The position numbers were made by a program, and so were the translations under genes. A stretch of DNA of 11,583 bases from Gemmatimonadaceae bacterium (GTDB lineage Bacteria > Gemmatimonadota > Gemmatimonadetes > Gemmatimonadales > Gemmatimonadaceae): contig JABFXM010000011.1 of assembly GCA_013361745.1 (NCBI GenBank), positions 1-11,583 of the forward strand. The letters run 5' to 3'. Below the pieces are notes generated by a model. The model ran no database searches, was not told the DNA's origin, and was given only the letters and a program-made list of their open reading frames with translations. This document shows, in pieces, positions 1-6,972 of the stretch (positions are counted from its first letter, which is position 1; every line of letters starts with the position of its first letter).

Positions 1-1
1 G

Positions 2-49
2 CGAGGGATCGCGACCACCGCGGACACCGTGCAGGGAATGCGATGCTGA
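2..49 (+). CDS. C-terminal tail of an upstream gene (partial, unidentified)
   Basis: Frame 2 is open from the window edge and stops with TGA at 47-49, ending in the residues RGIATTADTVQGMRC. The stop overlaps the ATG of the next gene by 7 nt (ATGCTGA). The same kind of overlap occurs at the next junction, so this looks like the end of an upstream operon gene. Only about 15 residues are visible and the product cannot be named. Alternatively the stretch is noncoding, because the CapA frame is also open to base 1 and CapA could begin upstream of the window. Confidence 0.4.
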   Translation, partial: RGIATTADTVQGMRC

Positions 50-1110
50 AGAACGTCCCCCGCGAGGAGATTCCGGCAGACGAGGACATCTGCTCCGCAG
101 AGACATTGGCCGCGCTTCTCGACGACGCGGCGGTCCCTGACCCGCAGGTGATCGCCGCGGGCGACATCATGCTCGACGGGCGCGCCCGCGAGCGCGTCGA
201 GCGGTTCGGGCCCCACTCGCCCTTCGACGCGGTGCGGCCGCTGCTCCGGCGCGCGCCGATCGTCGTCGGCAATCTCGAGGGACCGTTCGCGAGCGTCGCG
301 GAGCGGGAGGACCGCAACTACTCGTACAAGGTGGATCCCGCGCTCGCCGGCTCGCTCGCTCGTGCCGGGATCAACGTCGTCACTCTCGCCAACAATCATC
401 TGCTCGACTGTGGTCGTGCGGGCGTGCTCGAGACGCTCGACGCCCTGCGCGGCGCGAACGTCGCGGCCCTCGGCGCCGGGACGAACACGGCGGCCGCCCA
501 TGCGCCGGTGATCGCCCGCGCCGGCGAGGCGCGGATCGGATTGCTCGGCTACTACTGGAACCGCCGCACCGCGGCGACCCCGGATCTCCCGGGCAGCGCG
601 ATGGATTCCCCGGACGCGGTCGCCGCGGACGTGCGCGCTCTGCGCGCGCGCGTCGATCACGTCGTCGTGGTCGCGCACTGGGGGGTGCCCTACGAGCGCG
701 AGCCGTCGGCCGAGATGCGAAGCAAGGCTCGCCACGCGATCGATTGCGGCGCCGACGCCGTGGTCGGCCACCACCCGCACATCGTGCAGCCGTTCGAGGT
801 GTATCGTGGCCGGCCGATCCTGTACAGCATCGGCAACTTCGCGTTCGGCTCGGGGAACAGCAGGGCGGAAGGACTGCTGGTGGGACTCAGCTTCGCCGCT
901 GCCGGCACGGCGGTGGACATCTGGCCGATCTACGTGAAGAACCGCGACCCGCGGGTGGACTATCAACCCAAGGTGCTTCGCGGCGCGGCCGGAGAGCGCG
1001 TGCTGCGCGCACTCGCCGCGATGTCCGGCGACCATGGTCGCATGCTGTCGGTCATGGACGGCCGCGCTCGACTCGTGCTGCCGGCCGTGCCGGCGGTGGC
1101 CCATGTCTGA
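43..1110 (+). CDS. CapA-family metallophosphatase-like protein (poly-gamma-glutamate capsule type)
   Basis: This 355-residue protein has the CapA/PgsA fold signatures, related to calcineurin-like metallophosphatases. They are Gly-Asp at 40-41, NLEG at 77-80, NNH at 117-119, HWG at 212-214, GHHPH at 242-246 and YSIGNF at 261-266. These Asp, Asn and His residues are where the family binds a dinuclear metal centre. CapA/PgsA proteins take part in poly-gamma-glutamate capsule synthesis or export, but many homologues have no assigned substrate. This copy has no signal peptide or N-terminal membrane anchor; its first 35 residues are acidic and polar, so it is probably cytoplasmic, unlike classical CapA. 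AGGGA at 33-37 sits 5 nt before the ATG. The gene overlaps the following ABC exporter by 8 nt, so a shared pathway is likely. No capB or capC is visible here. Family assignment is firm; function is inferred. Confidence 0.88.
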   Translation: MLKNVPREEIPADEDICSAETLAALLDDAAVPDPQVIAAGDIMLDGRARERVERFGPHSPFDAVRPLLRRAPIVVGNLEGPFASVAEREDRNYSYKVDPALAGSLARAGINVVTLANNHLLDCGRAGVLETLDALRGANVAALGAGTNTAAAHAPVIARAGEARIGLLGYYWNRRTAATPDLPGSAMDSPDAVAADVRALRARVDHVVVVAHWGVPYEREPSAEMRSKARHAIDCGADAVVGHHPHIVQPFEVYRGRPILYSIGNFAFGSGNSRAEGLLVGLSFAAAGTAVDIWPIYVKNRDPRVDYQPKVLRGAAGERVLRALAAMSGDHGRMLSVMDGRARLVLPAVPAVAHV

Positions 1111-2917
1111 TCGCGCACACGACCGGAAGGCGCCGGGGCTCGTCGCGCTCTGGGTACGCCATTTCATTCCGCTCCTCCGCGCCGACTGGCCGGTGCTGGC
1201 GTGGGCGTCGGTCGCGATCGTGCTCGACGCGATCCTGACCGTCTTCCGCCCGTGGCCGCTCAAGGTGGTGATCGACCGCGTGCTCGCGCACAAGCCGACC
1301 CGCGTCCCGCTCGTCGGACAGTGGCTGGACCACGCGCCGTACTCGCGGATGACCATTCTCTATGGCGCCTGCGCGACGACGATGCTGATCGCGATCAGCA
1401 CCGGCTTGTTCACGTACATCTACACGCGAATTCTCGGCGACGTCGGGCAGAACTTCGTCTTCGTCCTGCGACGGAACCTCTTCGCGCACATGCAGCGCCT
1501 CTCGCTCCGCTTCCACGACCGGCAGCGGACCGGGGACCTCATCACGCGGCTCACCGGGGACGTCGGCGCGATGCGCGACGTGGTGACCAGCGGCGCGATC
1601 ATGCTGGGCAGCAATGCGTGCCTTCTGCTCGGCATGCTCACGCTGATGCTCTGGCTGAACTGGCGCTTCGCGCTCGCCGCGCTCTCGGTCTCGCCGCTGC
1701 TCTTCTGGAGCGTGTTCCGCTACACCACGCGCATCAAGCAGGCGGCGCGACGCGCACGGGTGAGCGACGGTCTGCTGGCGTCCGTCGCGCAGGAGACGCT
1801 GGCCTCGATCCGCGTGGTGCAGGGACTCGCCCAGGAGGAGCAGCAGATCGGGCGCTTCCAGGTCCAGAACCACGACAGTCACCACGCGCATCTGGTGGGC
1901 GTCCGTTTCCAGGCGTTCGTCGCTCCGCTCGTCGACGTGCTCGCCGCGGGCGGCCTGGCGATCGTGATGTGGTACGGCGCGCGCAGCGTGCTGGCCGGCG
2001 AGCTGACGACGGGTGACGTCGTCGTCTTCTTCGCCTACGTCACCAACCTGTACGCGCCGATCAAGGCGCTGGCGCGGCTGTCGTATTCCTTCAACCGCGC
2101 GGGGATCGGCGCCGAGCGGGTGGCCGAGGTGCTCGAGGTCGAGAGCGAGGTGCGCGACCTTGCGGGGGCGCGGCCGGCGCCGCGGCTGCGCGGCGAGATC
2201 GAGCTGCGCGGCGTCGGCTTCCAGTACCTGGAGGGCCAGCCCGTGCTCGCCGGGATCGAGCTGCGCATCGCCGCCGGCGAGCGCATCGCGATCGTCGGGT
2301 CCACCGGGGCGGGGAAGAGCACGCTCGTCAGTCTGATCCCGCGCCTCTACGACCCGAGTGCAGGCATCGTTCTCATCGACGGCGGCGACGTGCGTTCGTA
2401 CACCGTGCAGTCGCTCCGCGACCAGATGAGCCTCGTCCTCCAGGACTCGCTCCTCTTCAGCGGCACGATCCGCGAGAACATCGCCTTCGGTCGCGCCGGC
2501 GCCTCCGACGCGGACATCGAGCGCGCCGCGCGGATCGCCAACGCGGCCGAGTTCATCGACCGGCTGCCCGAGGGTTACGAGACGCATGTCGCCGAGCGTG
2601 GGAGCACGCTTTCGGGCGGCCAGAAGCAGCGCATCGCCATCGCCCGCGCGATCCTGCGCGACGCGCCGATCCTGATCCTCGACGAGCCGACGAGCGGTCT
2701 CGACGCGGCGTCGGAGCGGACGGTGGTCGAGGCACTGGAGCGCGCGGCGGAGGGGCGCACGACGCTGACCATCGCGCACCGCCTGACGACGATCCGCTTC
2801 GCCGATCGCATCGTCGTGCTCGAGGGCGGGCACATCGCCGAGCATGGCACACATGCGGAGCTGCTCGCCATGCGCGGGCGTTACGCCGACTTCTGCAAGC
2901 TGCAGCTCGCGGTCTGA
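1103..2917 (+). CDS. ABC transporter, fused permease and ATPase (MsbA/ABCB-type exporter)
   Basis: The protein is a 604-residue half-transporter that would work as a homodimer in the inner membrane. Six membrane segments lie near 30-50, 82-108, 162-184, 185-207, 272-292 and 303-322. The nucleotide-binding domain follows: A-loop Tyr375, Walker A GSTGAGKST 399-407, Q-loop Gln447, signature LSGGQ 503-507, Walker B ILILDEP 523-529 with catalytic Glu528, and H-loop His559. All catalytic elements are intact. An ATG at 1034 is in frame but lies deep in capA and adds a Cys/Arg-rich, non-homologous-looking stretch, so I take ATG 1103. This start overlaps the capA stop (ATGTCTGA) and suggests translational coupling. 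The family exports lipids, glycolipids, peptides or drugs. Given the CapA partner, an envelope or capsule precursor is a reasonable guess, but the substrate is unknown. Confidence 0.93.
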   Translation: MSDRAHDRKAPGLVALWVRHFIPLLRADWPVLAWASVAIVLDAILTVFRPWPLKVVIDRVLAHKPTRVPLVGQWLDHAPYSRMTILYGACATTMLIAISTGLFTYIYTRILGDVGQNFVFVLRRNLFAHMQRLSLRFHDRQRTGDLITRLTGDVGAMRDVVTSGAIMLGSNACLLLGMLTLMLWLNWRFALAALSVSPLLFWSVFRYTTRIKQAARRARVSDGLLASVAQETLASIRVVQGLAQEEQQIGRFQVQNHDSHHAHLVGVRFQAFVAPLVDVLAAGGLAIVMWYGARSVLAGELTTGDVVVFFAYVTNLYAPIKALARLSYSFNRAGIGAERVAEVLEVESEVRDLAGARPAPRLRGEIELRGVGFQYLEGQPVLAGIELRIAAGERIAIVGSTGAGKSTLVSLIPRLYDPSAGIVLIDGGDVRSYTVQSLRDQMSLVLQDSLLFSGTIRENIAFGRAGASDADIERAARIANAAEFIDRLPEGYETHVAERGSTLSGGQKQRIAIARAILRDAPILILDEPTSGLDAASERTVVEALERAAEGRTTLTIAHRLTTIRFADRIVVLEGGHIAEHGTHAELLAMRGRYADFCKLQLAV

Positions 2918-2949
2918 TCGCCTCTGCGCGGCCGCCACTGCGAAGTGAA

Positions 2950-2978
2950 ACGGCCCCGGAGCTCTGCTCCGGGGCCGT
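2950..2978. terminator. Bidirectional hairpin terminator between converging genes
   Basis: A perfect 13-bp GC-rich stem (2950-2962 with 2966-2978) closes on a 3-nt loop in the 85-nt gap between the ABC exporter stop and the protease stop. Read rightwards it is followed by CTCGTTCC, with few T. Read leftwards it is followed by TTTCACTT, a better U-tract. It therefore probably terminates the - strand protease transcript and blocks read-through from the + strand operon. Confidence 0.8.
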
Positions 2979-3002
2979 CTCGTTCCCGCGCGATACCGAG
3001 CG

Positions 3003-4712
3003 TCAGGAGCAGGTCTTCTTCGAGCAGCTGATCGGCTTCGACGCGGTGCTAGTCCCGCCGTTCCCGCTCGCCGTGAGCGTCACGGTGTAGCTGCGGTTCG
3101 GCGCGAACTGGTGCGACGTCGTCACCCCGCTGCCGCTGGTCCCGTCGCCGAAGTTCCACGAGTACGACGTCGCGTTCGTCGTCGCGCTCGCGTCGAAGCT
3201 GCAGGTGCGTCCCGAGCAGCTGTAGGTGAAGCTCGCCACCGGCGCCGGGGGTGGCGCGGGGGCACTCACGGTCACCGTCTGCGTGCTCGTGCTCGTGCCG
3301 TTCGCGTCGGAGACGGTGAGCGTCACGGTGTAGGTGCCCGCGGCCGCGTACGAGTGCGAGGTCGTCTTCCCGGTGCCGGTGGTCGCGTCGCCGAAGTCCC
3401 AGCTGTACGTCGCCGTCGAGAGCGCGGTGCTGCTGCTCGCGTCGAAGTTGCACGTCAGCCCCGAGCAGCTCGAGGTGAAGCGCGCCACCGGCGGCGCCGT
3501 CGAGGGCGCCGTGCTGATGAACGCCGAGTAGAGCAGGAGGTTCGGTGAGCCGGTGCCGCCGTTCGTGACCACGCCCGCCGTCGCGTTGCCGGTGAGCGCG
3601 CTCGAGTCCTGCGCCGGCGTCGCCGTCGGATTCGCCTGCAGGTAGAGCGCCGCCGTGCCGACGACGTGCGGCGTCGCCATCGAGGTGCCGGAGATGGTGT
3701 TCGTCGCCGTCGTGCTCGTGTACCACGACGAGGTGATGTTCACGCCCGGCGCGAAGATGTCGACGCAGGTGCCGTAGTTCGCCCAGCTCGCCTTGGTGTC
3801 GGTGTTGTCGGTCGCGCTGACGGTGATCGCCGTGGCGACGTCGGCGGGCGAGGTGGTGCAGGCGTCCTGCGCGATGCCGAAGGCGTTGCCGTTCCCCGCC
3901 GCGATTCCATACGTGACGCCCGACGCGATCGAGTTCGACACGGCCTGGTCGAGGGTGCTCGAGAGACCGCCGCCGAGCGACATGTTCGCGACCGCGGGCG
4001 AGCGGTGGTTCGCCGTGACCCAGTCCACCCCGGCGACGACGCCCGAGGTCGTGCCCGAGCCGTTGCAGTCGAGGACGCGCACGGCGACGAGGCTGACGTT
4101 CTTCGCGACGCCATAGGTCGCGCCACCGACGGTGCCGGAGACGTGCGTGCCGTGCCCGTTGCAGTCGGCCGCGGTGCCGCCGCTCGTCACCTCGTCGATC
4201 CCCGCGACCGCGCGGCCGCCGAACTCGGAGTGCGAGAACAGGATGCCGGTGTCGATGATGTACGCCGTCACGCCGGTACCGTCGGCGTTGTAGGTGTAGC
4301 TGCCGTCGAGCGGCAGCGCGTGCTGATCGATGCGGTCGATCCCCCACGTCGCGCCGGTCTGCGTCGTCACGATCGACATCACCTGGTCCTGCTCGACGCT
4401 GGCGACGCTTGGCTCGCGCGACAGCGCGGCGGCCGCGGCGTCGGGAAGCTCGATCGCCATCCCGCGCAGCGCGGCGTGGTAGGTGAAGCGCACCTTGCCG
4501 CCGAGCTTCGCCGCGATGCGCGACGACTCGTGGTCGACGTCCGTCCCCGCGCGGAAGACGACGAGATAGCGGCCCGCGATCGGGGTGCCGGGGCTCGCCG
4601 CGGCCACGCTCGCGTCAGGCAGCGCGACCGCGGTCGGGGCGACGGGTGAGGGGCGGTCGCTGCAGGCAGCGAGCGCGAGGGACGCGAGGGACAGCAGTCC
4701 GAGCTTCTTCAT
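3003..4712 (-). CDS. Secreted subtilase (S8, proteinase K/aqualysin type) lipoprotein with two PKD domains
   Basis: A 569-residue extracellular serine endopeptidase. A lipoprotein signal (Lys2-Lys3, then a hydrophobic core) ends in lipobox LAAC with Cys17. An I9-type propeptide spans about 47-112. The catalytic domain spans about 120-400, with Asp154 (IIDTG), His187 (NGHGTH), oxyanion Asn274 (AAGN) and Ser344 (GTSMATP). Cys184/Cys216 and Cys285/Cys316 have the same spacing as the two aqualysin I disulfides. Two PKD domains follow (about 407-483 and 490-555), each with a WDFGD or WNFGD motif and an extra Cys pair (416/421 and 499/504). The tail ends in a further Cys pair (563/568). An in-frame ATG at 4805 would add 31 non-signal residues. 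GGAGA at 4720-4724, 7 nt from ATG 4712, decides the start. It likely degrades external protein for nutrition; the target is unknown. Confidence 0.95.
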   Translation of the reverse strand: MKKLGLLSLASLALAACSDRPSPVAPTAVALPDASVAAASPGTPIAGRYLVVFRAGTDVDHESSRIAAKLGGKVRFTYHAALRGMAIELPDAAAAALSREPSVASVEQDQVMSIVTTQTGATWGIDRIDQHALPLDGSYTYNADGTGVTAYIIDTGILFSHSEFGGRAVAGIDEVTSGGTAADCNGHGTHVSGTVGGATYGVAKNVSLVAVRVLDCNGSGTTSGVVAGVDWVTANHRSPAVANMSLGGGLSSTLDQAVSNSIASGVTYGIAAGNGNAFGIAQDACTTSPADVATAITVSATDNTDTKASWANYGTCVDIFAPGVNITSSWYTSTTATNTISGTSMATPHVVGTAALYLQANPTATPAQDSSALTGNATAGVVTNGGTGSPNLLLYSAFISTAPSTAPPVARFTSSCSGLTCNFDASSSTALSTATYSWDFGDATTGTGKTTSHSYAAAGTYTVTLTVSDANGTSTSTQTVTVSAPAPPPAPVASFTYSCSGRTCSFDASATTNATSYSWNFGDGTSGSGVTTSHQFAPNRSYTVTLTASGNGGTSTASKPISCSKKTCS

Positions 4713-4719
4713 GCGTTGA

Positions 4720-4724
4720 TCTCC
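4720..4724 (-). promoter_or_regulatory. Ribosome binding site of the subtilase gene
   Basis: GGAGA on the - strand lies 7 nt before ATG 4712. It selects the start that opens directly on the lipoprotein signal, over the longer in-frame start at 4805. Confidence 0.75.
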
Positions 4725-4823
4725 GGACGTGCGAAGGGGGCCGGGGGGACCGGCGGGCACGCCCGCCTCGTCGCGGGCAAGGGTAGCCTCCCGGGGAACG
4801 GCCATTCCCGTGGAGGGCTCGCG

Positions 4824-4852
4824 ATTATGGGCGTTCCGGCAGCGCGCCGCAA
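4824..4852 (-). promoter_or_regulatory. Candidate sigma-70-type promoter for the subtilase gene
   Basis: On the - strand TTGCGG (4852-4847) is followed after a 17-nt spacer by CATAAT (4829-4824). The -10 matches consensus at 5 of 6 bases and the -35 at 3 of 6. Transcription would start near 4817, leaving a leader of about 105 nt that contains a GC-rich inverted repeat at 4752-4767. This is a pattern match only. Confidence 0.4.
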
Positions 4853-4892
4853 GGAGCGGGCGGGATCAGCCGCGGACGTTGCTGAGGGAGAA

Positions 4893-4922
4893 GTGCTGGT
4901 GCGGCGGGGCAGGCGAGTCTAA
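4893..4922 (+). CDS. Possible 9-residue leader peptide upstream of the MATE gene
   Basis: GTG at 4893 opens a 9-codon ORF, MLVRRGRRV, ending at TAA 4920-4922. A purine-rich Shine-Dalgarno-like stretch, GAGGGAG (4884-4890), precedes it. It is in the same frame as the MATE ORF and ends 9 nt before the MATE GTG start, which itself has no Shine-Dalgarno. It could be a leader peptide or re-initiation element, or the TAA could be a nonsense change or sequencing error in a longer MATE N-terminus. ORFs this short occur by chance, so confidence is low. Confidence 0.28.
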   Translation: MLVRRGRRV

Positions 4923-4931
4923 CCTTCCGGG

Positions 4932-6362
4932 GTGACCGCCCCCCCGACCCGCCCAGCCGCGGCGCCGCCGCTCGCGCCCCCACCATCGCGCTCGCGCTAC
5001 GATCGCTCGCTCGTCGAGGGGCCGCTCGCCGCCGCGGTGTGGAAGATCGCCTGGCCGACGATGCTCGCGAACATCATCGGCGGGCTGCAGGGCATCGTCG
5101 ACCACGTGCTGGTCGGCAACATCGTCGGCTACACCGGAAACGCGGCGATCGGGGTGAGCATGCAGATCTGGCTCATCGTGATCGTCTTCATCTCCTCGAT
5201 CTTCACGGGGATGAGCGACCTCGTGGCGCGCGCGGTCGGGGCAGGGGACGAGCAGCGTGCGAACGAGACCGTCTACCAGGCGTTCCTCACCGCGCTCTTC
5301 ATGGCGCTGGTGGTGATGGCGCCGATCGGCTACTTCAGCGCGCCGGCGCTGCTCGACTTCGTCAACGCCGCCCCGGCGGTGAAGCTCGAGGCGCTGCCGT
5401 TCCTCCGCATCATCTTCGTCTTCAGCGGCGGGATGCTCGTCTGGTTCATGCTGGCCGGCGCGCTTCGTTCGGCGGGGGACGCACGCACCCCGATGATCCT
5501 CGGCATCGCGATGACGGTGCTGAACGCGGGGCTGAACGTTCTCTTCATCCACGGGTTCGGTCCTGTCCCCTCGTTCCGCACGCACGGCGCGGCGATCGGG
5601 ACGAGCATCGCGACGGGACTCGTCGCGGTGTACTCGCTGTACAAGCTCTGGCACGGCGGCTGGGTGATCACCTTCCCGCGCGGCCGCGGCCTCGCGCCGG
5701 ACTGGGGGATCATCCGCGCCCTCTTCCGCTTCGGCCTCCCGACCGGGATCCAGGGAGTGGCGATGAACATCGGCGGGGTGCTGATGCTCTCGTTCATCGG
5801 CTCGCTCGCGCGGAGCGCCGCGGCGCAGGCGGCGTTCGCGGTCGGCTACACGCAGCTCTTCTCTCTCATCACCTGGACGTCCGTGGGCCTCATGGGCGCG
5901 GCGGCCGCGGTGGCGGGGCAGAACCTCGGCGCGCAGCGTCCCAACCGCGCGATGGACGCGGTGCACATCGCCGCGCGCTACGGCCTCGCCGCCGCGGCGA
6001 CGATCGGCCTGCTCTTCATGTTCGTGCCCGGCCGGCTCCTCGCGATCTTCGGCATGCACGACCCCACGGTGGTGTCGATCGGCGTCCAGCTGCTGCGCGT
6101 GCTGAGCGTCTCGGGGCTCTTCGTCGCCGTCGCGCTGACCTTCACCGGCGGGCTGCAGGGCACGGGCGACACGAAGAGTCCTCTCTACATCTCCGTGATC
6201 TCGCAGGTCGTCGTGCCGCTCGGCATCTGCTTCGTCATCCAGCACACGAGCGGGCTGCAGCCGATCGACATCTGGCTCGCGATCCTCGCCGGCCACATCG
6301 TGCGCTGCACGCTCTCGGTGCTGCGGTTCCGGCAGGGCCGGTGGCGGTCGATCCGGATCTAG
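4932..6362 (+). CDS. MATE-family multidrug/toxin efflux transporter
   Basis: A 476-residue inner-membrane protein of about 12 transmembrane helices in two related halves. The duplication shows as GALRSAGDARTPM at 176-188 and GLQGTGDTKSPLY at 407-419. The post-TM2 stretch with GNAAIGVS (70-77) and ARAVGAGDEQRAN (99-111) and the mid-protein GQNLGAQRP (329-337) are also MATE features. The family exports cationic drugs or metabolites using an H+ or Na+ gradient; the substrate here is unknown. The GTG at 4932 is the first start after the in-frame TAA at 4920 and the only one comfortably ahead of the first helix. It adds a Pro/Ala-rich cytosolic tail of about 20 residues. No Shine-Dalgarno is visible, so it may be leaderless or coupled to the short ORF at 4893. 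The gene diverges from the subtilase and converges on DinB. Confidence 0.9.
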   Translation: MTAPPTRPAAAPPLAPPPSRSRYDRSLVEGPLAAAVWKIAWPTMLANIIGGLQGIVDHVLVGNIVGYTGNAAIGVSMQIWLIVIVFISSIFTGMSDLVARAVGAGDEQRANETVYQAFLTALFMALVVMAPIGYFSAPALLDFVNAAPAVKLEALPFLRIIFVFSGGMLVWFMLAGALRSAGDARTPMILGIAMTVLNAGLNVLFIHGFGPVPSFRTHGAAIGTSIATGLVAVYSLYKLWHGGWVITFPRGRGLAPDWGIIRALFRFGLPTGIQGVAMNIGGVLMLSFIGSLARSAAAQAAFAVGYTQLFSLITWTSVGLMGAAAAVAGQNLGAQRPNRAMDAVHIAARYGLAAAATIGLLFMFVPGRLLAIFGMHDPTVVSIGVQLLRVLSVSGLFVAVALTFTGGLQGTGDTKSPLYISVISQVVVPLGICFVIQHTSGLQPIDIWLAILAGHIVRCTLSVLRFRQGRWRSIRI

Positions 6363-6415
6363 GAGAGTAAGGAGAGTAAGGAGAGTTAGGAGAGTAAGGA
6401 GAGTAAGGAGAGTAC
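6362..6415 (+). repeat. Tandem 9-bp repeat, six units (GGAGAGTAA)
   Basis: Six consecutive 9-bp units begin at 6362, 6371, 6380, 6389, 6398 and 6407. Units 1, 2, 4 and 5 are identical. Unit 3 has T for A at position 8, and unit 6 has C for A at position 9. The last base of the MATE stop codon TAG is the first base of unit 1, and unit 3 supplies a second in-frame TAG at 6387-6389. Because 9 is a multiple of 3, copy-number change would not shift frame. The array forms the left arm of the palindrome described next. Confidence 0.95.
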
Positions 6416-6455
6416 GGAACAGCCAGCTGGCAGTGCCTTACTCTCCTTACTCCCC
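6398..6455. repeat. Large imperfect palindrome between MATE and DinB genes
   Basis: The structure is centred at 6426/6427 on the perfect 10-bp palindrome GCCAGCTGGC (6422-6431). Unit 6 plus the next six bases (6407-6421) matches the complement of 6432-6446 at 12 of 15 positions. Unit 5 (6398-6406) matches the complement of 6447-6455 at 8 of 9. In a shifted register, 6389-6408 pairs with 6436-6455 at 19 of 20. It fills the 115-nt gap between converging genes. A terminator role is plausible, although no T-run follows on the + side. A mobile palindromic intergenic repeat is the alternative. Confidence 0.7.
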
Positions 6456-6477
6456 TAATCCCTTGCTCCCCTCCCGT

Positions 6478-6972
6478 TCACCGTTCCCAGAATGGCGGCG
6501 GCTCGATGCCTAACGCGCGGAGGTAGACGTAGCCCTGTCCGCGATGATGGATCTCGTTGTCGACGCAGTAGAGGATGAGCGCGTGCCCCGGCATCGTGTA
6601 CTGCCCGAACGCGGTCAGCGTCTCGGCGAAGCGTTCGGCGGGAATCTTCGGCCAGAGGGCGTCGAGCTCCATCGTGCTCTGATCCCACTGCGCGAGCAGC
6701 TCGGAGGCGGAGCTGGCCTTCCTCATCGCGAACTCGTCCCACTCGTTCGTCACCATGCCGCGGACCGTCGGCACGGCCATCCCGATCATCTCGCTGGCGA
6801 GCTCACCGAAGGTGCGCATCCCGCCGATGGAGAAGGTGAAGATCTTGTCCTCGGGGAAGGCGGCGATCATGCGTCGCGTCAGGCGCCGGTGTCCCTGCCA
6901 GTGCTGGAGGAGCGCCGTGGGGGTGATGAAGGTGGCAGTGGAGGCGGGGGCGGTGGCAGTCGCGGTCGACAT
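6478..6972 (-). CDS. DinB-family protein (putative metal-dependent hydrolase/transferase)
   Basis: A 164-residue protein with the four-helix DinB fold, recognisable from the C-terminal block DNEIHHRGQGYVYLRALG (138-155) followed by Pro-Pro (158-160). His142 and His143 lie where the family places metal ligands. The third ligand usually comes from a His in the second helix, near TFGELASEM (54-62); here that position appears to be Glu61. The fold includes bacillithiol- and mycothiol-dependent transferases and many unassigned damage-inducible proteins, so no reaction is claimed. The first 15 residues are Ala/Thr-rich and low complexity. ATG 6972 is supported by AGAGGG 5 nt upstream on the - strand (6978-6983). 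It converges on the MATE gene and is separated from the ATP-grasp gene by 322 nt of noncoding DNA. Confidence 0.85.
   Translation of the reverse strand: MSTATATAPASTATFITPTALLQHWQGHRRLTRRMIAAFPEDKIFTFSIGGMRTFGELASEMIGMAVPTVRGMVTNEWDEFAMRKASSASELLAQWDQSTMELDALWPKIPAERFAETLTAFGQYTMPGHALILYCVDNEIHHRGQGYVYLRALGIEPPPFWER

Noticed and set aside
1034..1102. Upstream in-frame start extending the ABC exporter by 23 residues
   Set aside because: The extension would be Cys/Arg/Trp-rich and lie inside capA; the start at 1103 gives a normal N-terminus and a coupling overlap.
1052..2938. Very long open frame antisense to the ABC exporter (628 codons)
   Set aside because: The predicted protein is Arg/Asp/Glu/His-rich without domain motifs. 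It is the usual shadow of a high-GC gene, and the + strand frame has every ABC motif intact.
3049..4347. Overlapping frame on the same strand as the subtilase (432 codons)
   Set aside because: Composition is Arg/His-rich and low complexity; the real frame has the complete protease triad and domain order.
4752..4767. GGCGGGC/GCCCGCC inverted repeat as a regulatory element
   Set aside because: A 7-bp GC-only stem with a 2-nt loop is expected by chance at this base composition; it is mentioned only as part of the subtilase leader.
4713..4805. Upstream in-frame start of the subtilase
   Set aside because: It would bury the lipoprotein signal behind 31 residues; the start at 4712 has a clear ribosome binding site.
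4866..6296. 476-codon antisense frame over the MATE gene
   Set aside because: Highly charged, motif-free translation; MATE motifs are unambiguous on the + strand.
6362..6462. Possible CRISPR-like array
   Set aside because: The units are 9 bp, directly abutting and without unique spacers; this is a microsatellite-like tandem repeat.
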